Positions 48,982 to 58,289 are shown, counted from the first letter of the stretch. The stretch: DNA of 64,000 nt from Azoarcus sp031555955 (GCA_031555955.1 JAVBTY010000025.1:46845-110844); one strand, 5' to 3'. The notes: generated by a model from the letters alone, not told the origin. Program-made: numbers and translations.

Positions 48982-49461
48982 ATGAGACTGACCACCAAGG
49001 GACGCTTTGCCGTCACGGCAATGATTGATCTGGCCTCACGGCAGGCGGAAGGGCCGGTAACGCTGGCTGGTATTGCGGAGCGGCAGCGGATTTCCCTTTC
49101 CTACCTGGAGCAGCTGTTCGGCAAGCTGCGCCGGCACAAGCTGGTCAGCAGCGTGCGAGGCCCGGGCGGCGGCTACCGGCTGGCGCGCGAAGTTACGGCG
49201 ATCACGGTTGCCGACATCATCGTCGCGGTCGATGAGCCGCTCGATGCAACGCAGTGCGGCGGCAAGCAGAACTGTCACGATGAGCAGCGCTGCCTTACGC
49301 ACGATCTGTGGACGAACCTGAACAAGCGCATGTACGGTTATCTGGCCTCGGTGACGCTGAGCGCACTGGTCAACCGCGAGGTAACGCCCGACCCTGAAAC
49401 CGCCGTGCTGCAAGGCCTGCGCCGCCGTGTCGGCGTGATCATGCACGAAGCGGTGGCCTGA
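48982..49461 (+). CDS. iscR: Fe-S cluster-responsive regulator IscR
   Basis: A 159-residue Rrf2-family regulator. MRLTTKGRFAVTAMIDLA is the conserved start, and ISLSYLEQLFGKLRRHKLVSSVRG is the HTH. The 2Fe-2S ligands Cys92, Cys98, Cys104 and His107 occupy the same numbers as in E. coli. It represses its own operon when loaded with a cluster; the upstream type 1 site fits this. First gene of the isc operon. Confidence 0.96.
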   Translation: MRLTTKGRFAVTAMIDLASRQAEGPVTLAGIAERQRISLSYLEQLFGKLRRHKLVSSVRGPGGGYRLAREVTAITVADIIVAVDEPLDATQCGGKQNCHDEQRCLTHDLWTNLNKRMYGYLASVTLSALVNREVTPDPETAVLQGLRRRVGVIMHEAVA

Positions 49462-49477
49462 CTACGGAACATCTTCC

Positions 49478-50626
49478 ATGTTCGCCCCGGTTTATCTCGA
49501 CTGGAACGCCACCGCGTCGCTTGATCCGGCGGTGCGCGAAGCCATGCTGCCATGGCTGGGCAGCCGCTTCGGCAACGCGTCGAGCCGGCACGAATACGGC
49601 CGCCAGGCGCGCGCCGCGATCGATGGAGCGCGGGCGCAGGTGGCCGCAGCGGCCGGCGCTCATGTCACCGAGGTGATTTTCACCAGCGGCGGTTCCGAGG
49701 CGAACAACCTTTTCATCAAAGGAGTCGCGTTGCTGCGCAAACCCGGTCTGATCGCGGTGAGCGCGGTCGAACATCCCTGCGTGCGGGAGCCGGCGCGGCA
49801 GCTGGAGCGCTCCGGCTGGACCATGCGGGAAATCGCGGTGGACGGGGAAGGGCGCATCGATCCTGCGGACTGGAATGCCGTTCTGGCCATGCGCCCCGCG
49901 CTGGCCTCGGTCATGCTTGCGAACAACGAAACCGGCGTTTTGCAAGATGTGACGGCGCTGGCGTTGCAGGCGCGCCAATGCGGGCTCTGGTTTCATACCG
50001 ATGCGGTGCAGGCGCTGGGTAAAATCGCGGTCGATTTTCGCGCGCTGGGCGTGCACGGGCTGACGCTGTCGGCGCACAAGATCGGCGGCCCCCCCGGCGC
50101 TGGCGCGCTGGTGGTGGACAAGCGGGTGGAGCTGGCGCCGCTGATTGCGGGCGGCGGGCAGGAACGCGGGCTGCGTTCCGGCACGGAAAACGTGGCCGCG
50201 ATCGTGGGGTTTGGCGTCGCCTGCGAGCGGGCGGCCGCCCGGCTGGCGGATGAGTCCGCAAGGCTGGCGGCGCTGCGCGACAAGATTGCGGAACAGCTTG
50301 CGGCAGCCGGGGCCAGGATTTTTTCGGCGGACGCGCCGCGCCTGCCCAATACCCTGTTTTTCGCTGTCGAACGGATCGACGGCGAAACCCTGGTGGCGAA
50401 GCTCGACCGTGCGGGATTCGCCTGCGCGAGCGGCTCGGCCTGTTCCAGCGCAAATCCGGAACCCTCACACACGCTGCTGGCGATGGGGGTGGAAGCCGGT
50501 GTCGCGCGCGGCGCGGTGCGGGTCAGTCTCGGGCGGGAGACGACGCAGGAAAATGCGGAACGTTTTGTGGCGGCGCTGCGCGGCATCGTCGATGAACTGA
50601 GAGGTTTGGCCGCGATGGCGGTCTAA
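49478..50626 (+). CDS. cysteine desulfurase, NifS/IscS-like (first copy)
   Basis: A 382-residue class V PLP desulfurase. The start is APVYLDWNATASLDPAVREAML, the PLP lysine lies in TLSAHKIGGPPGAGAL, and the persulfide cysteine in CASGSACSSANPEPSH. It differs in length and sequence from the IscS encoded next, for example in the shorter C-terminus without the IscS tail. Its placement between iscR and iscS suggests a subfunction within cluster assembly or sulfur delivery elsewhere. Spacing of 16 bases from iscR implies co-transcription. Confidence 0.9.
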   Translation: MFAPVYLDWNATASLDPAVREAMLPWLGSRFGNASSRHEYGRQARAAIDGARAQVAAAAGAHVTEVIFTSGGSEANNLFIKGVALLRKPGLIAVSAVEHPCVREPARQLERSGWTMREIAVDGEGRIDPADWNAVLAMRPALASVMLANNETGVLQDVTALALQARQCGLWFHTDAVQALGKIAVDFRALGVHGLTLSAHKIGGPPGAGALVVDKRVELAPLIAGGGQERGLRSGTENVAAIVGFGVACERAAARLADESARLAALRDKIAEQLAAAGARIFSADAPRLPNTLFFAVERIDGETLVAKLDRAGFACASGSACSSANPEPSHTLLAMGVEAGVARGAVRVSLGRETTQENAERFVAALRGIVDELRGLAAMAV

Positions 50627-50652
50627 ATTCGTACGGACAACGGAGAAATGGA

Positions 50653-51864
50653 ATGCTGAACTTTCCCATCTACCTCGATTACTCGGCCACCACGCCGGTG
50701 GACCCGCGCGTGGTGGAAAAGATGGTCCCGTGGCTGGGCGCGCATTTCGGCAATCCGGCGAGCCGCTCGCACGCGTTTGGCTGGGAAGCCGAAAAGGCGG
50801 TGGAGGAGGCGCGCGAACAGGTGGCGCGGCTGGTGAATGCGGATGCGAAGGAAATCATCTGGACTTCCGGCGCGACTGAATCGAACAACCTTGCGATCAA
50901 GGGCGCGGCCCATTTTTACCGGAGCAAGGGCAAACACCTCATCACGCTAAAGACCGAGCACAAGGCGGTGCTGGACACAATGCGCGAGCTGGAGCGCGAA
51001 GGCTTCGAGGTGACGTATCTCGACGTGCAGGAAAACGGCCTGCTCGGTCTCGACGCCCTGAAAGCCGCGCTGCGGCCCGACACCATTCTGGTATCGGTGA
51101 TGTTCGTCAATAACGAAATCGGCGTGATCCAGCCAATCGCCGAAATCGGCGCGCTGTGCCGCGAAAAGGGCATCATTTTTCACGTGGATGCGGCGCAGGC
51201 TACCGGAAAGGTTGATATCGACCTCGAACGCCTGAAGATCGATCTGATGAGTTTTTCCGCCCATAAAACCTATGGGCCGAAAGGCATCGGCGCGCTGTAC
51301 GTGCGCCGCAAGCCGCGCGTGCGCCTGGAAGCGCAGATGCACGGCGGCGGCCACGAGCGCGGCCTGCGTTCCGGCACCCTGCCCACGCACCAGATTGTTG
51401 GCATGGGTGAGGCGTTCCGTATCGCGCGCGAGGAAATGGCGAACGAAAACGAACGCATCCGCCGCCTGCGCGACCGGTTGCTGAAAGGTCTGACCGATAT
51501 CGCGGCGACCTACGTCAATGGCGACCTCGAACACCGGGTGCCCCATAATCTCAACATTTCTTTTGCCTACGTCGAGGGCGAATCGCTGATGATGGCGATC
51601 AAGGACGTTGCGGTTTCGTCCGGCTCCGCCTGTACATCGGCGAGTCTGGAGCCGTCTTACGTGCTGCGCGCGCTGGGCCGCAACGACGAACTGGCGCACA
51701 GTTCGATCCGTTTCACGCTTGGGCGCTTCACCACCGAAGAAGAAGTCGATTACACCGTGGATCTGCTGCACAAAAAAATCAGCAAACTGCGCGAACTCTC
51801 TCCGTTGTGGGAAATGGTCAACGAAGGCATCGACCTCGATACCGTCCAGTGGGCGGCCCACTGA
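50653..51864 (+). CDS. iscS: cysteine desulfurase IscS
   Basis: A 403-residue housekeeping desulfurase that supplies sulfur to IscU and tRNA thiolation. FPIYLDYSATTPVDPRVVEKM starts the protein; the PLP lysine is in FSAHKTYGPKGIGALYVRRKPR, and the active-site cysteine loop is SSGSACTSASLEPSYVLRALG. The C-terminal SPLWEMVNEGIDLDTVQWAAH tail is the IscU-binding end of true IscS. GGAGAAATGG precedes the start. Confidence 0.96.
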   Translation: MLNFPIYLDYSATTPVDPRVVEKMVPWLGAHFGNPASRSHAFGWEAEKAVEEAREQVARLVNADAKEIIWTSGATESNNLAIKGAAHFYRSKGKHLITLKTEHKAVLDTMRELEREGFEVTYLDVQENGLLGLDALKAALRPDTILVSVMFVNNEIGVIQPIAEIGALCREKGIIFHVDAAQATGKVDIDLERLKIDLMSFSAHKTYGPKGIGALYVRRKPRVRLEAQMHGGGHERGLRSGTLPTHQIVGMGEAFRIAREEMANENERIRRLRDRLLKGLTDIAATYVNGDLEHRVPHNLNISFAYVEGESLMMAIKDVAVSSGSACTSASLEPSYVLRALGRNDELAHSSIRFTLGRFTTEEEVDYTVDLLHKKISKLRELSPLWEMVNEGIDLDTVQWAAH

Positions 51865-51889
51865 GGCATCTTTCTGAAGGAGAGCGGAC

Positions 51890-52273
51890 ATGGCATACAG
51901 CGACAAGGTTCTGGACCACTACGAAAACCCCCGTAACGTCGGTTCCTTCGAAAAAGACGACGACGGCGTGGCTACCGGTATGGTCGGCGCGCCGGCCTGT
52001 GGCGACGTGATGAAACTGCAGATCAAGGTCGGCAGTAACGGCGTGATTGAAGACGCGCGTTTCAAGACTTACGGCTGCGGCTCGGCCATCGCCTCCAGCT
52101 CGCTCGTCACCGAGTGGGTTAAAGGCAAGACGCTCGACCAGGCGCTGGAAATCAGGAATACGCAGATCGCCGAGGAACTGGCGCTGCCGCCGGTGAAAAT
52201 CCACTGCTCGATCCTCGCCGAAGATGCAATCAAGGCGGCGGTGGCCGATTACAGGAAGAAGCACGACAGCTGA
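51890..52273 (+). CDS. iscU: Fe-S cluster scaffold IscU
   Basis: A 127-residue scaffold. Cluster ligands Cys37 (GAPACGDV, with Asp39), Cys63 (YGCGSA) and Cys106 (HCSILAEDA) are present, and the HscA recognition motif LPPVK is at 99-103. Assembles clusters from IscS sulfur and hands them on with HscA/HscB. Confidence 0.97.
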   Translation: MAYSDKVLDHYENPRNVGSFEKDDDGVATGMVGAPACGDVMKLQIKVGSNGVIEDARFKTYGCGSAIASSSLVTEWVKGKTLDQALEIRNTQIAEELALPPVKIHCSILAEDAIKAAVADYRKKHDS

Positions 52274-52307
52274 GTTCCACCAGGGCTTCAGCAGGAGAGA
52301 CAGGAAG

Positions 52308-52631
52308 ATGGGCGTTACCCTTTCCGAGCGCGCGGCGCGGCATGTGACGAAATTCATCACCCGGCGGGGCAGGGGTGTGGGCATCCGGCTCGGCGTGCAA
52401 ACGTCGGGCTGCTCTGGCATGGCCTACAAGCTTGAATTCGTCGACGAGGCGCAGGCGGAGGATCTCGTTTTCGAGAGCCACGGCGTCAAGGTGCTGATCG
52501 ATCCGAAAAGCCTGCCTTACCTTGAAGGAACGGAACTGGATTTTGTCCGCGAGGGGCTCAACGAAGGCTTCAGGTTCAACAACCCGAACGTGAAGGACCA
52601 GTGCGGCTGCGGCGAAAGCTTTAACGTCTGA
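52308..52631 (+). CDS. iscA: A-type Fe-S carrier IscA
   Basis: A 107-residue HesB/IscA protein with the three conserved cysteines Cys35 (TSGCSG), Cys99 and Cys101 (CGCGESF). It transfers clusters or iron to targets. The start at 52308 follows CAGGAAG; the longer in-frame ORF overlaps iscU without family similarity. Confidence 0.95.
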   Translation: MGVTLSERAARHVTKFITRRGRGVGIRLGVQTSGCSGMAYKLEFVDEAQAEDLVFESHGVKVLIDPKSLPYLEGTELDFVREGLNEGFRFNNPNVKDQCGCGESFNV

Positions 52632-52646
52632 GAAGCGGGCGGACGC

Positions 52647-53180
52647 ATGGGCATTGATCTCCAGCAGGATTTTTTCACGCTTTTCGGGCTGCCGCGCGGC
52701 TACCGGATCAAGGAATCCGCGCTGGAGGCGGCTTGGCACGATCTCCAGTCGGAAGTTCACCCCGACCGCTTCGCCCATCTGCCCGACGCTGAAAAACGGC
52801 GCTCCATGCAGTGGGCTACACGGGTGAACGAAGCCTTTCTCACACTCAGAAAGCCGTTGCCGCGCGCGCGCTATCTGCTCGAACTGGCGGGCGTCGATAC
52901 CGGCCTCGAAACCAACACCGCAATGTCGCCCGGATTCCTGATGGAGCAGATGGAATGGCGCGAGGCCGTCGAGGAAGCACGCGCCGCCGGTGAAATCGAT
53001 GAGCTGGAACGGTTGCGCCAGCGCCTGTGCCTGCATGCGCGTGCAGTGACGGACGGCCTGGCGCGGGCGCTTGATGACGACAGGGATTACGCGGCTGCGG
53101 CGGATACCGTGCGCCGCCTGATGTTCATGGAAAAACTGCAGAACGAGATCGACAATGCCCTGGAGGCGCTGGAAAGCTGA
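52647..53180 (+). CDS. hscB: Fe-S assembly co-chaperone HscB
   Basis: A 177-residue J-domain protein with HPD at residues 38-40 in SEVHPDRFAHLPDAEKR, plus a C-terminal helical IscU-binding domain. It brings IscU to HscA and stimulates its ATPase. Its stop overlaps the hscA start by one base. Confidence 0.95.
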   Translation: MGIDLQQDFFTLFGLPRGYRIKESALEAAWHDLQSEVHPDRFAHLPDAEKRRSMQWATRVNEAFLTLRKPLPRARYLLELAGVDTGLETNTAMSPGFLMEQMEWREAVEEARAAGEIDELERLRQRLCLHARAVTDGLARALDDDRDYAAAADTVRRLMFMEKLQNEIDNALEALES

Positions 53181-55048
53181 TGACCCTGCTGCAGATCGCT
53201 GAACCGGGCATGTCCGCCGAGCCGCACAAACACCGGCTGGCGGTGGGCATCGACCTTGGCACGACCAATTCCCTGGTGGCTACCGTGCGCAATGGCATGG
53301 CCGCGTGCCTGTCCGACGAAGCCGGGCGCGCCATGCTGCCTTCCGTGGTGCGTTACCACACCGGAGGCAGCGTTGAGGTAGGCGTGGCCGCTCTTGCCGC
53401 CCAGGCATCCGATCCCCGGAACACGATTGTTTCGGTCAAGCGCTTCATGGGGCGGGGGGTGAAAGACGTCGCCTACGTCGAAGCCATGCCCTACGATTTC
53501 GAGGACGCGCCCGGCATGCTGCGGCTGCGCACCTGCCAGGGGGTGAAAAGCCCGGTCGAGGTTTCAGCGCAAATCCTGAAAGTGCTGCGCGCGCGCGCGG
53601 AAGCCCGCCTGGGCGGCGAACTGGCTGGCGCGGTGATTACCGTGCCCGCCTACTTCGACGATGCCCAGCGCCAGGCGACCCGGGATGCGGCGACGCTGGC
53701 CGGCCTGAACGTGCTGCGGCTGCTCAACGAGCCGACCGCCGCCGCCGTGGCGTACGGACTCGATAACGCTGCTGAAGGCGTTTATGCGGTGTTCGACCTT
53801 GGCGGCGGCACGTTCGATCTTTCGATTCTCAGGCTTTCGCGCGGCGTGTTCGAAGTCCTGTCCACCAATGGCGACGCGGCCCTGGGGGGCGACGATTTCG
53901 ATCACCGCCTGTTCTGCTGGGTGCTCGACAAGGCTCACGTGATGCCGCCCAGCTCCGCCGATGCCCGCCGCCTGCAGATGAAGGCGCGCGAGGCGAAAGA
54001 ACTGCTGACGTCCTATGAGGAAGCGCCGATCCGCGCCAGCCTCTCAAGCGGCGAAGAGATTGATCTGGTCGTCACCCGGAATGAATTCGCCGAAATGACC
54101 CGGCCGCTGGTGCAGAAAACCATGATCCCGGTGCGCAAGGCGCTGCGCGACGCGGGCCTTTCTGCAGCGGACATCAAGGGCGTGGTCATGGTGGGCGGCG
54201 CCACCCGCATGCCGCACATCCAGCGCGCGGTGGCGGACTATTTCGGCCAGACGCCGCTGACCAATCTCGATCCGGACAAGGTTGTCGCCATCGGCGCGGC
54301 CATGCAGGCCGACGTGCTGGCGGGCAACCGCGCCGGAAGCGGGGACTGGCTGCTGCTCGATGTGATTCCGCTTTCGCTCGGGCTCGAAACCATGGGCGGG
54401 CTGGTCGAGCGCGTGGTGCCGCGCAATTCCACGCTGCCCATCGCCCGCGCGCAGGAATTCACCACCTTTAAGGACGGCCAGACGGCGATGGCCTTTCACG
54501 TCGTCCAGGGCGAACGCGAACTGGTGTCAGACTGCCGCTCGCTCGCCCGCTTCGAACTGCGCGGCATTCCGCCGATGGTGGCGGGCGCGGCCCGTATCCG
54601 TGTCACCTTCCAGGTCGATGCCGACGGGCTGCTGTCGGTATCCGCGCGGGAAATGTCCTCCGGCATCGAAGCCAGCGTGCTGGTCAAACCCTCCTACGGT
54701 CTTTCCGACGACGAAATCGCCGGCATGCTCAGGGCGGGCGCCGAACACGCGGGGGAAGACATGCTGGCGCGCGCGCTGCGCGAACAGAAGGTCGAGGCCG
54801 AACGCGTGATCGAGGCGACCGAACGGGCGCTGGCGCAGGATGGCGCGCTGCTTGCGGACAATGAACGCGCTGCCATCGATACGGCGCTGGCCGCGCTGCG
54901 CGAGCTGTGCGGAGGAACCGACCACCGCGCGCTCAAGGCGGGTATCGATACGCTTGCCCGCGCCACCGCGGAATTCGCCGCGCGGCGCATGGACAACAGC
55001 ATCCGCGCGGCGCTGGCCGGCCGCACGGTGGACGAGATTCAGGCATGA
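53180..55048 (+). CDS. hscA: Fe-S assembly Hsp70 chaperone HscA
   Basis: A 622-residue specialised Hsp70. The phosphate loop VGIDLGTTNSLVA, YFDDAQRQATRDAATLAGLNV and VFDLGGGTFDLSIL mark the ATPase domain; the substrate domain follows from about 400. It releases clusters from IscU by binding LPPVK. Fdx starts inside its last codons (ATGA overlap). Confidence 0.96.
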   Translation: MTLLQIAEPGMSAEPHKHRLAVGIDLGTTNSLVATVRNGMAACLSDEAGRAMLPSVVRYHTGGSVEVGVAALAAQASDPRNTIVSVKRFMGRGVKDVAYVEAMPYDFEDAPGMLRLRTCQGVKSPVEVSAQILKVLRARAEARLGGELAGAVITVPAYFDDAQRQATRDAATLAGLNVLRLLNEPTAAAVAYGLDNAAEGVYAVFDLGGGTFDLSILRLSRGVFEVLSTNGDAALGGDDFDHRLFCWVLDKAHVMPPSSADARRLQMKAREAKELLTSYEEAPIRASLSSGEEIDLVVTRNEFAEMTRPLVQKTMIPVRKALRDAGLSAADIKGVVMVGGATRMPHIQRAVADYFGQTPLTNLDPDKVVAIGAAMQADVLAGNRAGSGDWLLLDVIPLSLGLETMGGLVERVVPRNSTLPIARAQEFTTFKDGQTAMAFHVVQGERELVSDCRSLARFELRGIPPMVAGAARIRVTFQVDADGLLSVSAREMSSGIEASVLVKPSYGLSDDEIAGMLRAGAEHAGEDMLARALREQKVEAERVIEATERALAQDGALLADNERAAIDTALAALRELCGGTDHRALKAGIDTLARATAEFAARRMDNSIRAALAGRTVDEIQA

Positions 55049-55386
55049 CCCAGATCATTGTTCTTCCCCACGTCGAACTGTGCCCGGATGGCGCGGTCAT
55101 CGAAGCCATGCCGGGCGATTCGGTCTGCCATGCCCTGCTGGTGAACGACATTCCCATCGAACACGCCTGCGAGCAGTCCTGCGCCTGTACCACTTGCCAC
55201 GTGATCGTGCGCGAAGGCTACCCGTCCCTGCCCGCGGCGGAAGAAGAGGAAGAAGATCTGCTCGACAAGGCGTGGGGGTTGGAGCCGCAGTCGCGCCTGT
55301 CCTGTCAGGCCGTGGTGGGCGATACACCGCTGGTGATCGAAATTCCCCGCTATACCATCAACATGGCGCGTGAGGGCAAACGCTGA
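55045..55386 (+). CDS. fdx: 2Fe-2S ferredoxin Fdx (adrenodoxin type)
   Basis: A 113-residue ferredoxin. The ligands Cys42, Cys48, Cys51 and Cys87 match E. coli Fdx numbering (HACEQSCACTTCHV and RLSCQAVV). It gives electrons for cluster assembly. An acidic run EEEEEDLLDKAWGLE lies before the last ligand. One-base overlap with iscX. Confidence 0.96.
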   Translation: MTQIIVLPHVELCPDGAVIEAMPGDSVCHALLVNDIPIEHACEQSCACTTCHVIVREGYPSLPAAEEEEEDLLDKAWGLEPQSRLSCQAVVGDTPLVIEIPRYTINMAREGKR

Positions 55387-55580
55387 TGAAATGGACCGAA
55401 GTGCAGGAAATCGCCACCCAGCTCGCCGATGCGTATCCGGACGCCGACCCGGCGCGCATCAACTTCGTCGACCTGATGAACTGGGTGCTGGCGCTGCCCG
55501 AGTTTGACGACGATCCGAAACATTGCGGCGAGCGCATCCTCGAAGCAATCCAGCAGGCCTGGATCGACGAACAGGCGTAA
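55386..55580 (+). CDS. iscX: Fe-S assembly protein IscX
   Basis: A 64-residue acidic protein of the IscX/YfhJ family, which binds IscS and iron and modulates cluster assembly. MKWTEVQEIA, NFVDLMNWVLALPEFDDDP and the C-terminal ILEAIQQAWIDE are family-typical. Last gene of the isc operon. Confidence 0.95.
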   Translation: MKWTEVQEIATQLADAYPDADPARINFVDLMNWVLALPEFDDDPKHCGERILEAIQQAWIDEQA

Positions 55581-55642
55581 CCCATTCCCGTATCTATCCC
55601 CGCCCGTTGCCGGGATTCCTGCGAGGCTGGCTGCTTTTTCCT

Positions 55643-56095
55643 TCAGTAAATCTGGGCAGGAGCGCCGTCGGGCATTTCGTTGAGCGACAGCCAGTACTCG
55701 CCGATCTGCCCTACAGCCTGAATGAAGCGCTCGAAATCAACCGGTTTGCGGATATAGCTGTTCGCGCCGATGCGGTAGGCTTCCAGGATGTCCTGCCGCT
55801 CGCGCGAGGTGGTCAGCACGATGACGGGCAGCAGCGCGGTGCGTGCGTTGGCGCGGATACGGCGCAGCACTTCGAGGCCGTCGATGCGCGGCAGCTTGAG
55901 ATCGAGCAGGACCATGGCGGGAAGCGCGGGCGCTTCGCTCTGACCTTCACTTCCAAACAGGCAGCGGACCGCTTCCACGCCGTCGCGCGCGACGATGACG
56001 GGGTTGGTTATGCGGTTTTTGCTGAAAGCGCGCAGCGCGAGCGCTTCATCGTCGGGGTTGTCCTCGACGAGGAGGATGGGGCGTCCGTTGGGCAT
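55643..56095 (-). CDS. Rcp1-type single-domain response regulator
   Basis: A 150-residue receiver domain without an output domain. The acidic pocket is EDNPDDE, the phospho-acceptor is the Asp in VLLDLKLPRIDGLEVL, the Thr switch lies in VIVLTTSRERQDI and the Lys in YIRKPVDFERF. This subgroup resembles cyanobacterial Rcp1, which pairs with phytochrome-type kinases. No kinase gene is adjacent, so the partner is unknown. Confidence 0.9.
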   Translation of the reverse strand: MPNGRPILLVEDNPDDEALALRAFSKNRITNPVIVARDGVEAVRCLFGSEGQSEAPALPAMVLLDLKLPRIDGLEVLRRIRANARTALLPVIVLTTSRERQDILEAYRIGANSYIRKPVDFERFIQAVGQIGEYWLSLNEMPDGAPAQIY

Positions 56096-56127
56096 GCATT
56101 CCTTCCCTGTGGCGGTTAACGCGGCAT

Positions 56128-57105
56128 TCAGGCTCCCGGCAGCTCTTCGCGGCGCAGGAGAAAGACCATGTCATCGCCGCCGCGCGTCGCCAGCCAGGTG
56201 AACGGCAGGCCGGGAAACGCGCTTTCGACGATGGCGCGATTATGCCCTGTTTCAACCGCCAGAATGCCGCCGGGATTGAGATGTTCTGCCGCTTCCGCGA
56301 GCAGGCGGCGGACGATGTCCAGACCATCGCTGCCCGCAGCCAGCGCCATACGCGGTTCATGCAGGTATTCCGCCGGCAGCTCCGTCATGGCCTGCGCGGT
56401 GACATAGGGCGGATTGCTCAGGATCAGGTCGAAGCGGCGTCCACCCAGCGCGCTGAACACATCACTGCGCGCGAGTTCGATACGGTCTTCCAGACCATAC
56501 GCGGCGACGTTGTCCGCGGCGACGGCGAGGGCGTCGTCCGAAAGATCCGCGCCGGTGATACGGGCGCGGGGAAAAGCATGAGCCATGAGAATGGCGAGGC
56601 AGCCGGAGCCGGTGCACAGATCGAGCGCATCGGCCACGCTGTCCGGATTTTCAATCCAGGGGGCGAGGCCGTCTTCGAGCAGTTCTGCGAAGAAGGAGCG
56701 CGGCACGATGACGCGTTCATCCACCTGGAAGCTGAAATCGCCCAGCCACGCCTGGCCGGTGAGGTAGGCGGTGGGAACGCGCTCTTCCACGCGGCGGCGG
56801 ATGGCGTCGAACAGCTGCTCGCGCTCATCGGAGGGAATACAGGCGTCAAAAAACGGTTCCAGCCGGTCGAGCGGCAGCGCCAGCGTGGCGAGGATCAGCC
56901 ACACGGCTTCGTCATAGGCGTCGGCACAGCCGTGCCCGAAAAATACGCCGCCGCGGTTGAAGCGGGTAACGGCGTAGCGCAGCCAGTCGCGCACCGTGAC
57001 CAGTTCGGCGAGCGGGCCGCCGCCGTGTTCATGGTCGTGATCGCATTCGCCAGCGCATTCATCGTTGCAGTCGTGACCAGGCTGGGCGTGGGGGTGTCCG
57101 TTCAT
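56128..57105 (-). CDS. prmB: ribosomal protein L3 N5-glutamine methyltransferase PrmB, with His/Cys-rich tail
   Basis: A 325-residue SAM methyltransferase modifying a glutamine of L3. Motif I is DLCTGSGCLAILMAHAFP, the catalytic NPPY is in LILSNPPYVTAQAM, and the N-terminal helical domain contains PTAYLTGQAWLGDFSF. It begins with a 30-residue extension carrying six His and three Cys (His4, 6, 11, 23, 25, 27; Cys13, 17, 21), which is not part of the enzyme fold and looks metal-binding. It overlaps dapE by 4 bases. Confidence 0.92.
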   Translation of the reverse strand: MNGHPHAQPGHDCNDECAGECDHDHEHGGGPLAELVTVRDWLRYAVTRFNRGGVFFGHGCADAYDEAVWLILATLALPLDRLEPFFDACIPSDEREQLFDAIRRRVEERVPTAYLTGQAWLGDFSFQVDERVIVPRSFFAELLEDGLAPWIENPDSVADALDLCTGSGCLAILMAHAFPRARITGADLSDDALAVAADNVAAYGLEDRIELARSDVFSALGGRRFDLILSNPPYVTAQAMTELPAEYLHEPRMALAAGSDGLDIVRRLLAEAAEHLNPGGILAVETGHNRAIVESAFPGLPFTWLATRGGDDMVFLLRREELPGA

Positions 57106-58268
57106 GGGTTTTTGTCGTCCGGTGAGGGCATCGGCAGCAGCCTGCGCAGCACGCCCAGATAGATGCTGGAAAGGGGGGCGAGGTCATCGGCGGCGATGCA
57201 TTCGTTCGCCTTGTGGATGGTGGCGTTAACCGGGCCGAATTCGACCACTTCCGTACAGATGGCGGCAATAAAACGCCCATCGGAGGTGCCGCCGGAGGTG
57301 GAAAGTTCCGCCCCGATTCCACATGTTTCATGGATCGCGCCCTGGAGGGCATCGACCAGCCGGCCGCGCCCGGTCAGGAACGGGTTGCCGGAAAGCTGCC
57401 AGTCGATGTCGTAGTCCAGCCCGTGGCGGTCGAGAATGGCGCGGGTCCGCGCCTTGAGTTCTTCTGGCGTGGAGACGGAGGCGAAGCGGAAATTGAACAG
57501 CACTTCGCATTCTCCGGGAATGACGTTATTGGCGCCGGCGCCCGCGTGGATGTTCGAAACCTGCCAGGTGGTCGGCGGGAAGAATTCATTGCCTTCGTCC
57601 CAGTGCGTCGCCGCCAGTTCGGCCAGCGCGGGGGCGAATTCGTGGATGGGATTGCGCGCCAGTTGCGGGTAGGCGACGTGGCCCTGCTGTCCCTTGATTC
57701 TCAGGGCGCCGGAGAGCGAGCCGCGGCGGCCGTTCTTGATCGTATCGCCGAGTACGGTGGCCGAGGTCGGTTCTCCGACGATGCAGTAATCCAGGCGTTC
57801 GCCGCGCGCGGCAAGCGCTTCCACGACCTTGACGGTGCCGTGTGTGGCGACGCCTTCTTCGTCCGAGGTCAGCAGCAGGGCGATGCTGCCGCTGTGATCA
57901 GGGTGTGTGGCGATGAAGCTTTCGATGGCGGTGACAAAGGCAGCGAGCGAGCTTTTCATGTCCGCCGCACCGCGCCCGTAGAGCATGCCGTCGCGTATTT
58001 CGGGCTGGAATGGCGGGCTGCGCCAGGCTTCGGGCGGGCCGCCGGGACCGACATCGGTGTGCCCGGCGAAGCACAGCAGCGGAGCCGCTGCGCCACGGCG
58101 GGCCCACAGGTTGGAGACGCCGTTGAAGTCGAGACGCTCGCAGATGAAGCCGAGCGGCTGAAGCCGGGTGGCGATCAGATCGAGACAGCCGCAGTCGGCG
58201 GGAGTGACCGACGGACGCGCGATCAGTTCGCTGGCCAGCGCCAGCGTGGGGTTTTGGGGAAGACTCAT
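57102..58268 (-). CDS. dapE: succinyl-diaminopimelate desuccinylase
   Basis: A 388-residue M20 zinc hydrolase of lysine/meso-DAP synthesis. Metal-site motifs: CFAGHTDVGPGGPPEAW, YGRGAADMKSSLAAFV and LLLTSDEEGVATHGTVK. The dimerisation-domain signature FNFRFASVSTPEELKAR and the C-terminal STSGGTSDGRF are typical. It belongs to the minus-strand run dapC, dapD, pilU, dapE, prmB. Confidence 0.95.
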   Translation of the reverse strand: MSLPQNPTLALASELIARPSVTPADCGCLDLIATRLQPLGFICERLDFNGVSNLWARRGAAAPLLCFAGHTDVGPGGPPEAWRSPPFQPEIRDGMLYGRGAADMKSSLAAFVTAIESFIATHPDHSGSIALLLTSDEEGVATHGTVKVVEALAARGERLDYCIVGEPTSATVLGDTIKNGRRGSLSGALRIKGQQGHVAYPQLARNPIHEFAPALAELAATHWDEGNEFFPPTTWQVSNIHAGAGANNVIPGECEVLFNFRFASVSTPEELKARTRAILDRHGLDYDIDWQLSGNPFLTGRGRLVDALQGAIHETCGIGAELSTSGGTSDGRFIAAICTEVVEFGPVNATIHKANECIAADDLAPLSSIYLGVLRRLLPMPSPDDKNP

Positions 58269-58289
58269 GGGCGCCGCAGTGTGGAGCGT

